The notes: generated from the sequence alone by a model not told the origin. Positions 16,572 through 24,674 are shown, counted from the first letter of the stretch. The stretch: 64,000 nucleotides of DNA from Andeanibacterium fulvum (GCF_037154085.1 NZ_JBANRM010000005.1:1-64000); one strand, 5' to 3'. A program made the numbers and translations.

Positions 16572-17235
16572 GGCCGCCGCCCCTGCTGCGGGCCATGCGG
16601 CGCAGATGGACGCGGTCTACGCGTTCCAGCGCCACATCTATGACCTGACCCGGAAATATTACCTGCTGGGGCGCGACCGGCTGATCGCCGGGCTGGACGT
16701 ACCCAGCGGCGGGCAGGTGCTGGAAGTCGGCTGCGGCACGGCGCGCAATCTGGCACTGGCCGCACGACACTATCCCGAGGCGCGGTTCTGCGGGCTCGAT
16801 ATCTCGGCCGAGATGCTCAAATCGGCGCATGCCACGCTGGAACGCGAGGAACTGACCGGGCGCTGCACGCTCGCCCAGGGGGATGCCGCCAGCTTCGATG
16901 CGAAGGCTCTGTTCGGGCGCGAGCGGTTTGACCGGATCGTGTTTTCCTACACCCTCTCGATGATCCCGCCCTGGCGGGAGGCGCTGGCCCATGCCTGCCC
17001 GCTGCTGGCTCCGGGCGGAGAAATCCACGTGGTCGATTTCGGCCAGCAGGAACGCCTGCCCCGCTGGTTCGCCCGCCTGCTCAAGGCCTGGCTCGCCCGC
17101 TTCCACGTGACCCCGCGCGCGGAACTGTTCGCGGTGGGCGAGGAACTCGCCGCACGCCATGGCCTCACTTGCGAGACCACGTCGCTCTATCGCGACTATG
17201 CCCGCGCAATGGTGCTGCGCCGCCCGGCGGCCTGA
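16555..17235 (+). CDS. btaB: BtaB: betaine-lipid N-methyltransferase
   Basis: This 226-aa class I SAM-dependent methyltransferase has motif I VLEVGCGTARNL, an acidic residue at the end of beta-2 (CGLDISAEML), and FSYTLSMIPPW in the substrate region. Next to btaA it should be BtaB, which trimethylates diacylglycerylhomoserine to DGTS. The start overlaps btaA by 17 bp; an ATG at 16537 is an alternative giving six more residues, and the conserved region begins only near QMDAVYAFQRHIYDLT. A REP-like element lies just downstream. Confidence 0.92.
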   Translation: MSGATEAAAPAAGHAAQMDAVYAFQRHIYDLTRKYYLLGRDRLIAGLDVPSGGQVLEVGCGTARNLALAARHYPEARFCGLDISAEMLKSAHATLEREELTGRCTLAQGDAASFDAKALFGRERFDRIVFSYTLSMIPPWREALAHACPLLAPGGEIHVVDFGQQERLPRWFARLLKAWLARFHVTPRAELFAVGEELAARHGLTCETTSLYRDYARAMVLRRPAA

Positions 17236-17258
17236 GCGGCAGCTTCCCTCCCCCTTAT

Positions 17259-17332
17259 TTCGTCATTCCCGCGCAGGCGGGAATCCAGTTCGACGGCCGT
17301 TGCTGGATTCCCGCCTGCGCGGGAATGACGAA
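17259..17332. repeat. REP-like element, CGTCATTCCCGCG type
   Basis: TTCGTCATTCCCGCGCAGGC and its inverted copy ending in GGGAATGACGAA bracket a 74-bp element with an inner GGAATCCAG / CTGGATTCC pair. A second copy is at 46984-47057 and a truncated end is at 9700. Confidence 0.9.
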
Positions 17333-17367
17333 TGTAAGTTGGGCCGCCCCCCAGGAAACAACCCAAG

Positions 17368-17399
17368 AAAAAGGGCCGCGAGGTTGCCCCCGCGGCCCT
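17368..17399 (-). terminator. Intrinsic terminator of pnp
   Basis: On the minus strand GGGCCGCG (17398-17391, read as its complement) pairs with 17380-17373 and is followed by TTTTT at 17372-17368. It lies 30 bp past the pnp stop. Confidence 0.85.
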
Positions 17400-17428
17400 G
17401 AATTCCTGCAGTTCAGGCAAGCCCGAAC

Positions 17429-19744
17429 TTAGTCGTCCTTGAGGAAGGCCGGCATGTGATCCGGGTTACCGCCCTCGTCGCGGTCGCTGCGTTCGCGGCG
17501 CGGGCCACGGTCGCGGCCGCCACGGTCGCCGCCACGGCCACCACGATCGCCGCCACGGTCACCGTCGCGGCGCGGGCCACGGCGGTCGCCACGGTCACCG
17601 CGATCGCCACGCGGTTCGCGGGGTTCGCGCGGCGGGCGGGTGTCTTCCAGTTCCTCGCCGGTTTCCTGATCGACGACGCGCATCGACAGGCGAACCTTGC
17701 CGCGCGGATCGATCTCGAGGACCTTGACCTTAACTTCCTGGCCTTCGGAGACGACATCGGTCGGCTTCTCGACGCGTTCGTTCTTCATTTCGCTGACGTG
17801 GACGAGACCGTCCTTGCCGCCCATGAAGTTCACGAAGGCACCGAAGTCGACGATGTTGACGACCTTACCGTTGTAAATCTTGCCGACTTCCGGTTCCTCG
17901 ACGATGCCGAGAATCCACTTCTTGGCGGCTTCGATCTGGGTCAGGTCCGAAGACGAGATCTTGATCAGGCCTTCGTCGTCGATATCCACCTTGGCGCCGG
18001 TTTCGGCCACGATCTCGCGGATCACCTTGCCGCCGGTGCCGATGACTTCGCGGATCTTCGACTTGTCGATCTGCATGGTCTCGATGCGCGGGGCGTGAGC
18101 CGAAAGCTCGGTGCGGGCCGAACCCAGGGCACGGGTCATTTCACCAAGGATATGCGCGCGGCCTTCCTTCGCCTGAGCGAGGGCCTGCTTCATGATCTCT
18201 TCGGTGATGCCCGCGATCTTGATGTCCATCTGGAGCGAGGTGATGCCCGCTTCGGTACCGGCCACCTTGAAATCCATGTCGCCCAGGTGATCTTCGTCAC
18301 CCAGGATGTCGGACAGCACAGCGAATTCGTCACCTTCCAGGATCAGGCCCATGGCGATGCCGGAAACCGGGCGTTCGATGGGAACACCGGCGTCCATCAT
18401 CGACAGACAGCCACCGCACACGGTCGCCATGGAGGACGAACCGTTGGACTCGGTGATGTCCGACAGGACGCGGATCGTGTAGGGGAAGTCTTCCTTCGAA
18501 GGCAGCACGGGGTGCAGAGCGCGCCATGCCAGTTTGCCGTGGCCGACTTCGCGACGGCCCGGAGCGCCGAAGCGACCCACTTCACCGACCGAGTAGGGCG
18601 GGAAGTTGTAGTGCAGCATGAAGCTTTCGTAGGACAGGCCGCCAAGCCCGTCGATCATCTGCTCGCTGTCCTTGGTGCCCAGCGTGGTGGTGCAGATCGC
18701 CTGCGTTTCACCGCGAGTGAACAGCGCCGAACCATGGGTGCGCGGCAGGAAGCCGACCATGCTTTCGATCGGGCGGACCTGCGTGGTGGTGCGTCCGTCG
18801 ATGCGCTGGCCATCCTTGATGATGGCGGTACGCACGATTTCAGCTTCCAGCTTCTTCATGGTCTTGTTGGCGACCATCTGGGTTTGGGCGCTTTCATCCG
18901 CGAACGCGGCCTTCGCCTTGGCGCGGGCTTCGTTCAGCGCATTGGAGCGCGCCGACTTGTCGGTCAGCTTGTAGGCTGCGGCGATATCGGCGCCGATCAG
19001 ATCCTTGAGCTTGGCCTTCATTTCGGACGTGTTGTCCGAAAGATCGACTTCCCACGGATCCTTCGCGGCCTTTTCGGCCAGATCGATGATCGCCTTGATG
19101 ACCTTCTGCGATTCGGCATGGGCAAACATCACGGCGCCCAGCATTTCGTCTTCGGTCAGTTCCTTGGCTTCGGATTCGACCATCATCACCGCGTCCTGCG
19201 TGCCGGCGACGACGAGGTCGAGGCGGCCTTCAGCCGCTTCCGACAGGGACGGGTTGAGCTGATACTCGCCATCCTTGAAGCCGACGCGAGCCGCGCCGAT
19301 CGGGCCCATGAAGGGCACGCCGGAGATCGTCAGGGCGGCCGAAGCTGCGATCATCGCAACGATATCGGGCTCGCTTTCGCCGTCATAGGACATGACCTGG
19401 CAGATCACGTTGATTTCGTTATAGAAACCTTCGGGGAACAGCGGGCGCACCGGGCGGTCGATCAGGCGGGAAACCAGCGTTTCCTTTTCCGTCGCGCCAC
19501 GTTCGCGCTTGAAGAAGCCACCCGGAATACGGCCGGCGGAGGAGAACTTTTCCTGATAGTGAACGGTAAGGGGGAAGAAGTCCTGCCCTTCCTTCACGCT
19601 CTTGGCGGCGGTCACGGCGCACAGCACCACGGTTTCGCCATAGGTGGCCAGAACGGCGCCATTGGCCTGGCGCGCAATGCGGCCGGTTTCCAGAGTGAGG
19701 GTCTTTCCGCCCCACTCCAGCGATACGGTTTTCACGTCGAACAT
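17429..19744 (-). CDS. pnp: Polynucleotide phosphorylase
   Basis: This 771-aa enzyme carries two RNase PH domains (N-terminal region with RIPGGFFKREG-type catalytic loop; second core around FLPRTHGSALFTRGETQA), a KH domain near IREVIGTGGKVIREI and an S1 domain (VGKIYNGKVVNIVDFGAFV). It degrades RNA 3' to 5' by phosphorolysis and is part of the degradosome. The last 60 residues are an Arg/Gly/Asp-rich tail (repeats of GDRGDRG and GGDRGG type), a likely RNA- or RNase E-binding extension that is longer than in E. coli. The gene lies downstream of rpsO, the classic order. Confidence 0.97.
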   Translation of the reverse strand: MFDVKTVSLEWGGKTLTLETGRIARQANGAVLATYGETVVLCAVTAAKSVKEGQDFFPLTVHYQEKFSSAGRIPGGFFKRERGATEKETLVSRLIDRPVRPLFPEGFYNEINVICQVMSYDGESEPDIVAMIAASAALTISGVPFMGPIGAARVGFKDGEYQLNPSLSEAAEGRLDLVVAGTQDAVMMVESEAKELTEDEMLGAVMFAHAESQKVIKAIIDLAEKAAKDPWEVDLSDNTSEMKAKLKDLIGADIAAAYKLTDKSARSNALNEARAKAKAAFADESAQTQMVANKTMKKLEAEIVRTAIIKDGQRIDGRTTTQVRPIESMVGFLPRTHGSALFTRGETQAICTTTLGTKDSEQMIDGLGGLSYESFMLHYNFPPYSVGEVGRFGAPGRREVGHGKLAWRALHPVLPSKEDFPYTIRVLSDITESNGSSSMATVCGGCLSMMDAGVPIERPVSGIAMGLILEGDEFAVLSDILGDEDHLGDMDFKVAGTEAGITSLQMDIKIAGITEEIMKQALAQAKEGRAHILGEMTRALGSARTELSAHAPRIETMQIDKSKIREVIGTGGKVIREIVAETGAKVDIDDEGLIKISSSDLTQIEAAKKWILGIVEEPEVGKIYNGKVVNIVDFGAFVNFMGGKDGLVHVSEMKNERVEKPTDVVSEGQEVKVKVLEIDPRGKVRLSMRVVDQETGEELEDTRPPREPREPRGDRGDRGDRRGPRRDGDRGGDRGGRGGDRGGRDRGPRRERSDRDEGGNPDHMPAFLKDD

Positions 19745-19913
19745 GTATTTTCCTTATGTCCCGCGCGGCCCTATTGCGGCGCGGGGCCTCTGTTACCGGG
19801 TAAGCCGTCCCGGTCCGGTATGGGGCCTTTTCACTGCCCCAGGCCCCTTCGCCGAATTGCGAAGGAAACCTCATCCCTTGATGGGCCCTGCAAGGGCAGA
19901 ACCCGCATAAAGC

Positions 19914-19942
19914 GAAAGGGCGGCCCCGAGGAGCCGCCCTTG
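19914..19942 (-). terminator. Hairpin after rpsO
   Basis: AAGGGCGGC (19916-19924) and GCCGCCCTT (19933-19941) form a perfect 9-bp stem just beyond the rpsO stop. The minus strand continues TTTCGCTTTAT, a weak T-tract. It could be a terminator or a processing/attenuation hairpin between rpsO and pnp. Confidence 0.7.
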
Positions 19943-19950
19943 AGAAACTC

Positions 19951-20220
19951 TTATTTGCGCAGACCCAGCTTCTGGATCAGCGAGTTATACCGCTCGACAT
20001 CCTTCTTCTTGAGATAGGCGAGCAGGCTGCGGCGCTTGTTGACCATCATCAGCAGGCCGCGGCGCGAGTGGTTGTCCTTGTGGTGCGCCTTGAAGTGTTC
20101 GGTCAGGTTGCGGATACGCTCGGTGAGGATCGCGACCTGCACTTCGGGGGAACCGGTGTCGCCCTCGACGCGGGCATTGCCCTGGATGATTTCAGTCTTC
20201 TTTTCGGCGGTAACCGACAT
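19951..20220 (-). CDS. rpsO: 30S ribosomal protein S15
   Basis: The 89-aa sequence is a complete S15: MSVTAEKKTEII, the helical region GSPEVQVAILTERI, DNHSRRGLLMMVNKRR and LLAYLKKKD. ATG 20220 was chosen to match the family start; an upstream in-frame ATG (20238) adds six non-conserved residues. It lies 20 bp after truB and 206 bp before pnp. S15 binds 16S rRNA early in assembly and often represses its own mRNA. Confidence 0.98.
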   Translation of the reverse strand: MSVTAEKKTEIIQGNARVEGDTGSPEVQVAILTERIRNLTEHFKAHHKDNHSRRGLLMMVNKRRSLLAYLKKKDVERYNSLIQKLGLRK

Positions 20221-20240
20221 AATATTGCTCCGCGACATCG

Positions 20241-21257
20241 CTAAAGATTGAAACCCCGGACGACTTTCGCCGTCCCGGCTTCGAGTTCGACCAGCGCCAC
20301 GGGAACACTTCCCGCCTTCGCCCAGTACAACCCGTCACCTTGGGGCATTCCGGTGAGGACACGGCCCTGTCGGACCGCCACCACCGCTTCCGGAGAGAGA
20401 TCGAGGGCCGGGATGTCGTCCAGCCCCGCCTCAAGCGGCAGGATTACGTCTTCAAGGGGCGCGCCCTTGCCGATTTCGTTCAATTTGTCCAGCGAAATCG
20501 CCTGATCGAGCGTGAACGGCCCGGCCTTGACCCGGCGCAGCATGGTGACATGGCCGACCGTGCCCAGCGCCAGCGCTATATCACGCGCGAGGCTGCGGAT
20601 ATAGGTGCCCTTGGAGACATGGGCAACGAGGGTGATTTCAGCCAGATCCTCCCCGGCACGGGGAGGGGGACCGTCCCCAGGACGGTGGAGGGGCACCTGC
20701 GGCGGGGCTGAACCGGTCAGCGAAGCGCCATCCGGCGCCTGCCCCTCCACCATGCTGCGCATGGTCCCCCTCCCCGTGCCGGGGAGGATTTCCAGCGCAT
20801 GCACCGTCACCGCCCGCGTCTTCAGCTCCACCTCTTCCCCTGCCCGCGCGAGATCGTAGGCGCGCTTGCCATCCACCTTGAGCGCCGAATAGACCGGCGG
20901 CACCTGATCGATCGGGCCGGTGAAGCGCGGCAGCACGGCTTCCAGTTCCGCCACAGTCGGACGCACATCGCTCGTGGCGATCACTTCGCCTTCGGCGTCG
21001 AGAGTATCGGTCTGCTCGCCGAACTTCACGGTGAACTCGTATATCTTGCTGGCGTCCAGCATCCGCCCACACAGCTTGGTCGCCTCGCCCAGCGCGATAG
21101 GCAACACGCCTTCGGCCAACGGATCGAGCGTGCCGCCATGGCCCACCTTGACCTTGCCATAGCCCGCCTCGCGCATGTTGCGCTTCACTGCCCCCACGGC
21201 CTGAGTGGAACCAAGTCCAACCGGCTTGTCGAGAATGATCCAGCCATGGACGCTCAT
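20241..21257 (-). CDS. truB: tRNA pseudouridine(55) synthase TruB with in-frame insert
   Basis: This TruB makes pseudouridine 55 in the T-loop of tRNAs. The catalytic Asp lies in HGGTLDPLAEGVLP (about residue 45); QVPPVYSALKVDGKRAYDLAR and HVSKGTYIRSLARDIA are also family motifs. The protein has 338 residues, roughly 40-50 more than usual. The excess is a low-complexity stretch near residues 157-204, encoded exactly by the 144-bp palindromic element at 20646-20789. The insert lies between the strand ending VHALEIL and the strand beginning AEITLVAHV, a surface loop position, so activity is probably kept. Its ATG overlaps the stop of the DUF2239 gene. Confidence 0.95.
   Translation of the reverse strand: MSVHGWIILDKPVGLGSTQAVGAVKRNMREAGYGKVKVGHGGTLDPLAEGVLPIALGEATKLCGRMLDASKIYEFTVKFGEQTDTLDAEGEVIATSDVRPTVAELEAVLPRFTGPIDQVPPVYSALKVDGKRAYDLARAGEEVELKTRAVTVHALEILPGTGRGTMRSMVEGQAPDGASLTGSAPPQVPLHRPGDGPPPRAGEDLAEITLVAHVSKGTYIRSLARDIALALGTVGHVTMLRRVKAGPFTLDQAISLDKLNEIGKGAPLEDVILPLEAGLDDIPALDLSPEAVVAVRQGRVLTGMPQGDGLYWAKAGSVPVALVELEAGTAKVVRGFNL
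20646..20789. repeat. Palindromic element inserted in frame within truB
   Basis: The first 27 bases (ATCCTCCCCGGCACGGGGAG...) and the last 27 are perfect inverted copies. Each arm also contains the small palindrome CCTCCCCGGCACGGGGAGG (one central mismatch). Inside are further complementary pieces (GGTGGAGGGGC / GCCCCTCCACC). The total is 144 bp, exactly 48 codons, without a stop in the truB frame. Confidence 0.9.
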
Positions 21258-21760
21258 TGTGCGGCGCCTTCCGGGAAGGCCAGCGCGCGGCCATGGGCGC
21301 GGATACCTTCGGGCCAGCCCTGCGTGAAATGATCGTATCCCACCGGATTGCCGGCATAAATCTCGCGCACGGCATCCTCGAATTTCGGCAGGTCGCCCGC
21401 CATGGCGCTGAGGAAACGATAGGCGGCGTCATGGCATTGCTCGGGCGTCTTGGCCTGCGACCGTGCCGCATCCACCAGCCGCCGCAGCGTGGCGGAAGCA
21501 CCGCCGCGCTGGGCACTGAGCCAGTCCCAATGGCGCGGCAGCAGAGTTACCTCGCGCGCCTTCACTCCCAAGGAGGGGCGGCCACGCGGGCGCTGCTCCG
21601 CAGGGCGCAGGTCGAGATCGATCTGGCGCCCGGTCTCATCGTCGAACGCCAGCAGGTCGTCCGCCCGCTCAGGCGGCTCAATGCCCTTGAGGCGCTCGGC
21701 CATATCTTCGGCCGGGCCACGGGCAATCGGCTCGCCCTTGAGGAAAACGGTGACGTCCAT
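21254..21760 (-). CDS. DUF2239 protein
   Basis: This 168-aa soluble protein beginning MDVTVFLKGEPIARG matches the DUF2239 pattern as I recall it: a short N-terminal strand domain, then GRPSLGVKAREVTLLPRHWDWL and a C-terminal helical part with CHDAAYRFLSAMAGD. GRPSLGVKAREVTL resembles the start of a ribbon-helix-helix or small DNA-binding fold, so it may bind nucleic acid (inference). Its stop overlaps the truB start (ATGA, 21254-21257). A perfect inverted repeat lies 30-74 bp upstream of ATG 21760 and may be an operator. Confidence 0.82.
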   Translation of the reverse strand: MDVTVFLKGEPIARGPAEDMAERLKGIEPPERADDLLAFDDETGRQIDLDLRPAEQRPRGRPSLGVKAREVTLLPRHWDWLSAQRGGASATLRRLVDAARSQAKTPEQCHDAAYRFLSAMAGDLPKFEDAVREIYAGNPVGYDHFTQGWPEGIRAHGRALAFPEGAAQ

Positions 21761-21789
21761 ATGCGGTTGGCTCCTTACGGGCACCGCAT

Positions 21790-21834
21790 ATATTTACCCG
21801 GATCAAATAGTCAATATATTATCCGGGTAAATAT
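21790..21834. promoter_or_regulatory. Perfect 14-bp inverted repeat, operator candidate
   Basis: ATATTTACCCGGAT (21790-21803) and ATCCGGGTAAATAT (21821-21834) are exact inverted copies separated by an AT-rich 17 bp; the centres are 31 bp apart, about three helical turns. Each arm surrounds a CCGG and is itself roughly palindromic. The site is in the short gap between the DUF6491 stop and the DUF2239 start, in promoter position for DUF2239-truB. Confidence 0.6.
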
Positions 21835-22265
21835 CAATAGTCCGTTCTGCTTCCCGCTTCCTCTGCAGCTTCCGGCTTCTTGCCCTTCTTCGCCTTCTTC
21901 GGCGGCTGTCCTTCGATCGGTACGAGCGACTTCAGAGGGTAACGCTGCCCGGAAATATAGACATTGCTCCAGCGGTCGAGCCTGTCGCTCGCGCCGGTGT
22001 CGAGGCCGATAAACAGAGTATAGGGCAGATCGCTGGCCGGGCTGAACAACTCGGCCTTGTACCAGCGGCGATGCGAATCCTGGAAATAGATCACCTCGCG
22101 CCCGTCCGCCCGCCAATCGCGCACGCCGCCGTGATTGGCGAAGGGGATATAGGCTTCTGCAACCTTCTCGGTGGATTGGGCAGTTGCCTGCTGCTCTTCC
22201 GCAAAGGCCGGAGACGAAACAACCGCCAGGGCCAGCAGGGCCGGGAATCCGAATGAAAGCTTCAT
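21834..22265 (-). CDS. DUF6491 exported protein
   Basis: This 143-aa protein has a signal peptide (FPALLALAVVSSPAFAEE, cleavage after AFA). The mature domain contains IPFANHGGVRDWRADGREVIYFQ and LKSLVPIEGQPP, a pattern I recall from DUF6491 proteins of sphingomonads and xanthomonads. The C-terminus is Lys-rich. Start ATG 22265 has GAAAGGAAG upstream. Function unknown. Its stop codon overlaps the last base of the inverted repeat at 21790-21834. Confidence 0.78.
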   Translation of the reverse strand: MKLSFGFPALLALAVVSSPAFAEEQQATAQSTEKVAEAYIPFANHGGVRDWRADGREVIYFQDSHRRWYKAELFSPASDLPYTLFIGLDTGASDRLDRWSNVYISGQRYPLKSLVPIEGQPPKKAKKGKKPEAAEEAGSRTDY

Positions 22266-22360
22266 CGTAACTTCCTTTCTGTCTCCCACTCACCGTCTAT
22301 GTCGTGCGGCGCGGGGGATGTTTCAAGGACGGCGGCGAAGCGCGTTTCCCTCAGCCCCGA

Positions 22361-23047
22361 TCAGGCGCCCGCAGCCCAGCCGGCAATGCCATAATATACA
22401 TCCTCTACTCGCGTCACGACGGGTTCGAGGAAACGGCCGACAAGGTCGAAGCCCGGTATCAGGCTGGGCAGCACCAGCAGCAGCATGAACACCAGCGGCA
22501 GCCCCCACGGGCGCAGCTTCGCATAGGCACGCGCCGCATCGCGCGGCAGCAGACCCTCCACGATGTGCGATCCATCGAAAGGCGGGATCGGCAGCAGGTT
22601 GAACAGGGCAAGGAAGATGTTGATGAGGATGAAATATTGCGCGCCCATCATCGCCAGCGCCAGCATCCCCTCGGGCGGTGCCTGCAAGCCGCGCCCCAGC
22701 AGGCCCAGCACCACGGCACCGACACCTGCAAGCACGAGATTGCTGGCCGGCCCGGCCGCTGCCACGGCCATCATGCCATAGCGCGGGTTGCGCAGGCGCC
22801 TTGCGTCGACCGGCACCGGCTTTGCCCAGCCGAAGACGGGCGCGCCCATCAGCGCGAGCGCCCCGGGCAGGATCACCGTGCCAAGCGGATCGACATGGCG
22901 AATAGGATTGAGGCTCAGCCGCCGCATGTCGCGTGCGGTGCTGTCGCCCAGCGCCAGCGCGGTCCAGCCATGCGAGACTTCGTGAAAGACGATGGCAAGG
23001 ATCAGCGCCGGGATCAGCACCAGCGCGGACATAAGCGTTTCGGTCAT
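22361..23047 (-). CDS. Site-2 protease (M50) family membrane protein
   Basis: This 228-aa membrane protein has the zinc motif HEVSH (HExxH form) in the first helix (near residue 22) and the second metal-ligand motif NLLPIPPFDGSH (N-x-x-PxxxxDG form) near residue 145. About five hydrophobic segments are present. It belongs to the short SpoIVFB/YwhC-like M50B group, intramembrane metalloproteases with few known substrates. It precedes a GNAT gene on the same strand by about 40 bp but is not translationally coupled. Confidence 0.9.
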   Translation of the reverse strand: MTETLMSALVLIPALILAIVFHEVSHGWTALALGDSTARDMRRLSLNPIRHVDPLGTVILPGALALMGAPVFGWAKPVPVDARRLRNPRYGMMAVAAAGPASNLVLAGVGAVVLGLLGRGLQAPPEGMLALAMMGAQYFILINIFLALFNLLPIPPFDGSHIVEGLLPRDAARAYAKLRPWGLPLVFMLLLVLPSLIPGFDLVGRFLEPVVTRVEDVYYGIAGWAAGA

Positions 23048-23083
23048 GCCACTCAGATAGGCTGCGCCACCCGAAAGGCCAAG

Positions 23084-23635
23084 CTACCGATCGGTTCTTT
23101 CCGACCATTCGTCGGACAGGATCGAAAACACCGCCGTGTCGCGCACATGGCCGTTCCAGGTGATCCGCTCGGCCCGCAGCACGCCTTCCTTCCGGGCGCC
23201 GAGCTTGAGCACGGCCGCCTGCGAACGGGCGTTGCGCACATCCACGCGAAATTCCACGCGCCTGATTCCGCAGGCGAAAGCATGGCCGAGCATCAGGCGC
23301 TTGATCCGGCCATTGAGCCCGGTGCCGCGCAATTCGGGCGCGATGAAGCTGTTGCCGATCTCCACGGCCCAGCCAGGCGCACCGCGTTCGATCCAGGCGG
23401 TCATCCCGGCGAGCTGGCCATCGAGAATAATCGCATAGACGCGGCGCTGCGGCGGGGCGGCCAGCAGGCTGTCGAACTGGGGATCGAACGCAGCCCCGGC
23501 ATAATTGGTCGGGTAGATCGCCCAAATCTCGCCATCGGCTGCCGTCGCCGCGCGCAACCCTTCGCGATGCTGCTCCGACAGCGGCTCGAGCCGCAATTCG
23601 CCATCGGCCAGCGGAACATGGAGCCCGTCATTCAT
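23084..23635 (-). CDS. GNAT-family N-acetyltransferase
   Basis: The 183-aa protein is of the RimJ/RimL-like GNAT type. It has an N-terminal LADGELRLEPLSEQH, the acyl-CoA site region IAPELRGTGLNGRIKRLML (R/Q-x-x-G-x-G/A form) and the C-terminal NARSQAAVLKLGARKEGVLR pattern typical of protein or amine N-acetyltransferases. The start overlaps the tdk stop as ATGA at 23632-23635, so it is translated with thymidine kinase. Substrate unknown. Confidence 0.9.
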   Translation of the reverse strand: MNDGLHVPLADGELRLEPLSEQHREGLRAATAADGEIWAIYPTNYAGAAFDPQFDSLLAAPPQRRVYAIILDGQLAGMTAWIERGAPGWAVEIGNSFIAPELRGTGLNGRIKRLMLGHAFACGIRRVEFRVDVRNARSQAAVLKLGARKEGVLRAERITWNGHVRDTAVFSILSDEWSERTDR

Positions 23636-24210
23636 GAGCCGATCGCCTCAGTGAAATGCTTGCGGCACAGGGCGACATAGCGTTCGTTCCCGCCGATCTC
23701 CGTCTGGGCGCCATCGCGCACTGCCGTGCCGCTCTCGTCCACGCGCAGGTTCATCGTCGCCTTGCGTCCGCAATGACATACGGCCTTCAACTCGATCAGC
23801 GCATCGGCAATGCCCAGCAGCACGGCCGATCCAGGGAAGAGTTCGCCCCGGAAATCGGTGCGCAACCCATAGCAGAGCACGGGAATGCCCGCCTCATCCG
23901 CCAGCCGCGCACATTGCCAGACCTGTTCCCTGGTGAGGAACTGCGCCTCGTCGATCAGCACGCAGGCCAGATCGCGCGTGACATTGGCCATGCTCACCTG
24001 CGTCCAGAGGTCGGTATTCGCGTCGAACAAATTGGCCGAGGCTTCCAGCCCGATGCGGCTGGCGATCGGCTTGCCCTGAGAACGCGTATCGAACGCGGCG
24101 GTCCACAGCATCGTCGCCATGCCGCGCTCGCGATAATTGAATTCCGCCTGCAGCAGGGTGGACGATTTCCCCGCATTCATGCTGGCATAGTAGAAATAGA
24201 GCTTGGCCAT
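23632..24210 (-). CDS. tdk: Thymidine kinase
   Basis: This 192-aa type II thymidine kinase has a P-loop (YASMNAGKSSTLLQ, residues 8-21), the DEAQF box (LIDEAQFLTREQVW), the lasso region GLRTDFRGELFPGS and the zinc site CHCGRKA with a later CRKH. It phosphorylates thymidine in the salvage pathway. It sits between rbfA and a coupled GNAT gene, an accessory insertion into the translation gene cluster. Confidence 0.96.
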   Translation of the reverse strand: MAKLYFYYASMNAGKSSTLLQAEFNYRERGMATMLWTAAFDTRSQGKPIASRIGLEASANLFDANTDLWTQVSMANVTRDLACVLIDEAQFLTREQVWQCARLADEAGIPVLCYGLRTDFRGELFPGSAVLLGIADALIELKAVCHCGRKATMNLRVDESGTAVRDGAQTEIGGNERYVALCRKHFTEAIGS

Positions 24211-24278
24211 GGGCGGGACATAGCCGCTCGGGCCGGGCCTGTCGAAGCCCTGCCCTGCATCACAGCGTGAAAAGCGCC

Positions 24279-24674
24279 TCAGTCCTCGGCGAGATCGCGC
24301 GACACGCGCGGGTCGGACAGCAGGCGCTCGATCCGGTCGGCCTCATCGAAGCTCTCGTCGGAGCGGAACTGCAGCTTGGCCGCGAATTTGAGGCCAAGGC
24401 GCTTGGCCACCTCGCGCTGGAAATAGGCGGTGTTCTGGCGCAGCGCCTTCACCACCACTTCCTCGTCCTCACCCAGCAGCGGCTTCACATAGACAGTCGC
24501 ATTGCGCAGGTCCGGCGTCATCCGCACTTCGGTGACCGAGACGGAATGGGCCGAAAGCGTATCGTCATGCACTTCCTGCCGAGCCAGAAGCTCGGACAGG
24601 ATATGGCGCACGCGTTCGCCCACCTTGAGCAGGCGAACCGAGTGCTGTTCGGGCGTTTGTTGCTGTTTTGCCAT
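24279..24674 (-). CDS. rbfA: 30S ribosome-binding factor A
   Basis: The 131-aa RbfA has the KH-like fold sequence SVRLLKVGERVRHILSELL and VTEVRMTPDLRNATVYV, with the C-terminal FRSDESFDEADRIERLL. It helps mature the 16S rRNA 5' end during late 30S assembly. It lies 35 bp downstream of infB, the usual order. The protein ends with an acidic tail. Confidence 0.96.
   Translation of the reverse strand: MAKQQQTPEQHSVRLLKVGERVRHILSELLARQEVHDDTLSAHSVSVTEVRMTPDLRNATVYVKPLLGEDEEVVVKALRQNTAYFQREVAKRLGLKFAAKLQFRSDESFDEADRIERLLSDPRVSRDLAED

Noticed and set aside
17456..20017. 853-codon plus-strand frame
   Set aside because: Antisense to pnp and part of rpsO, both unmistakable.
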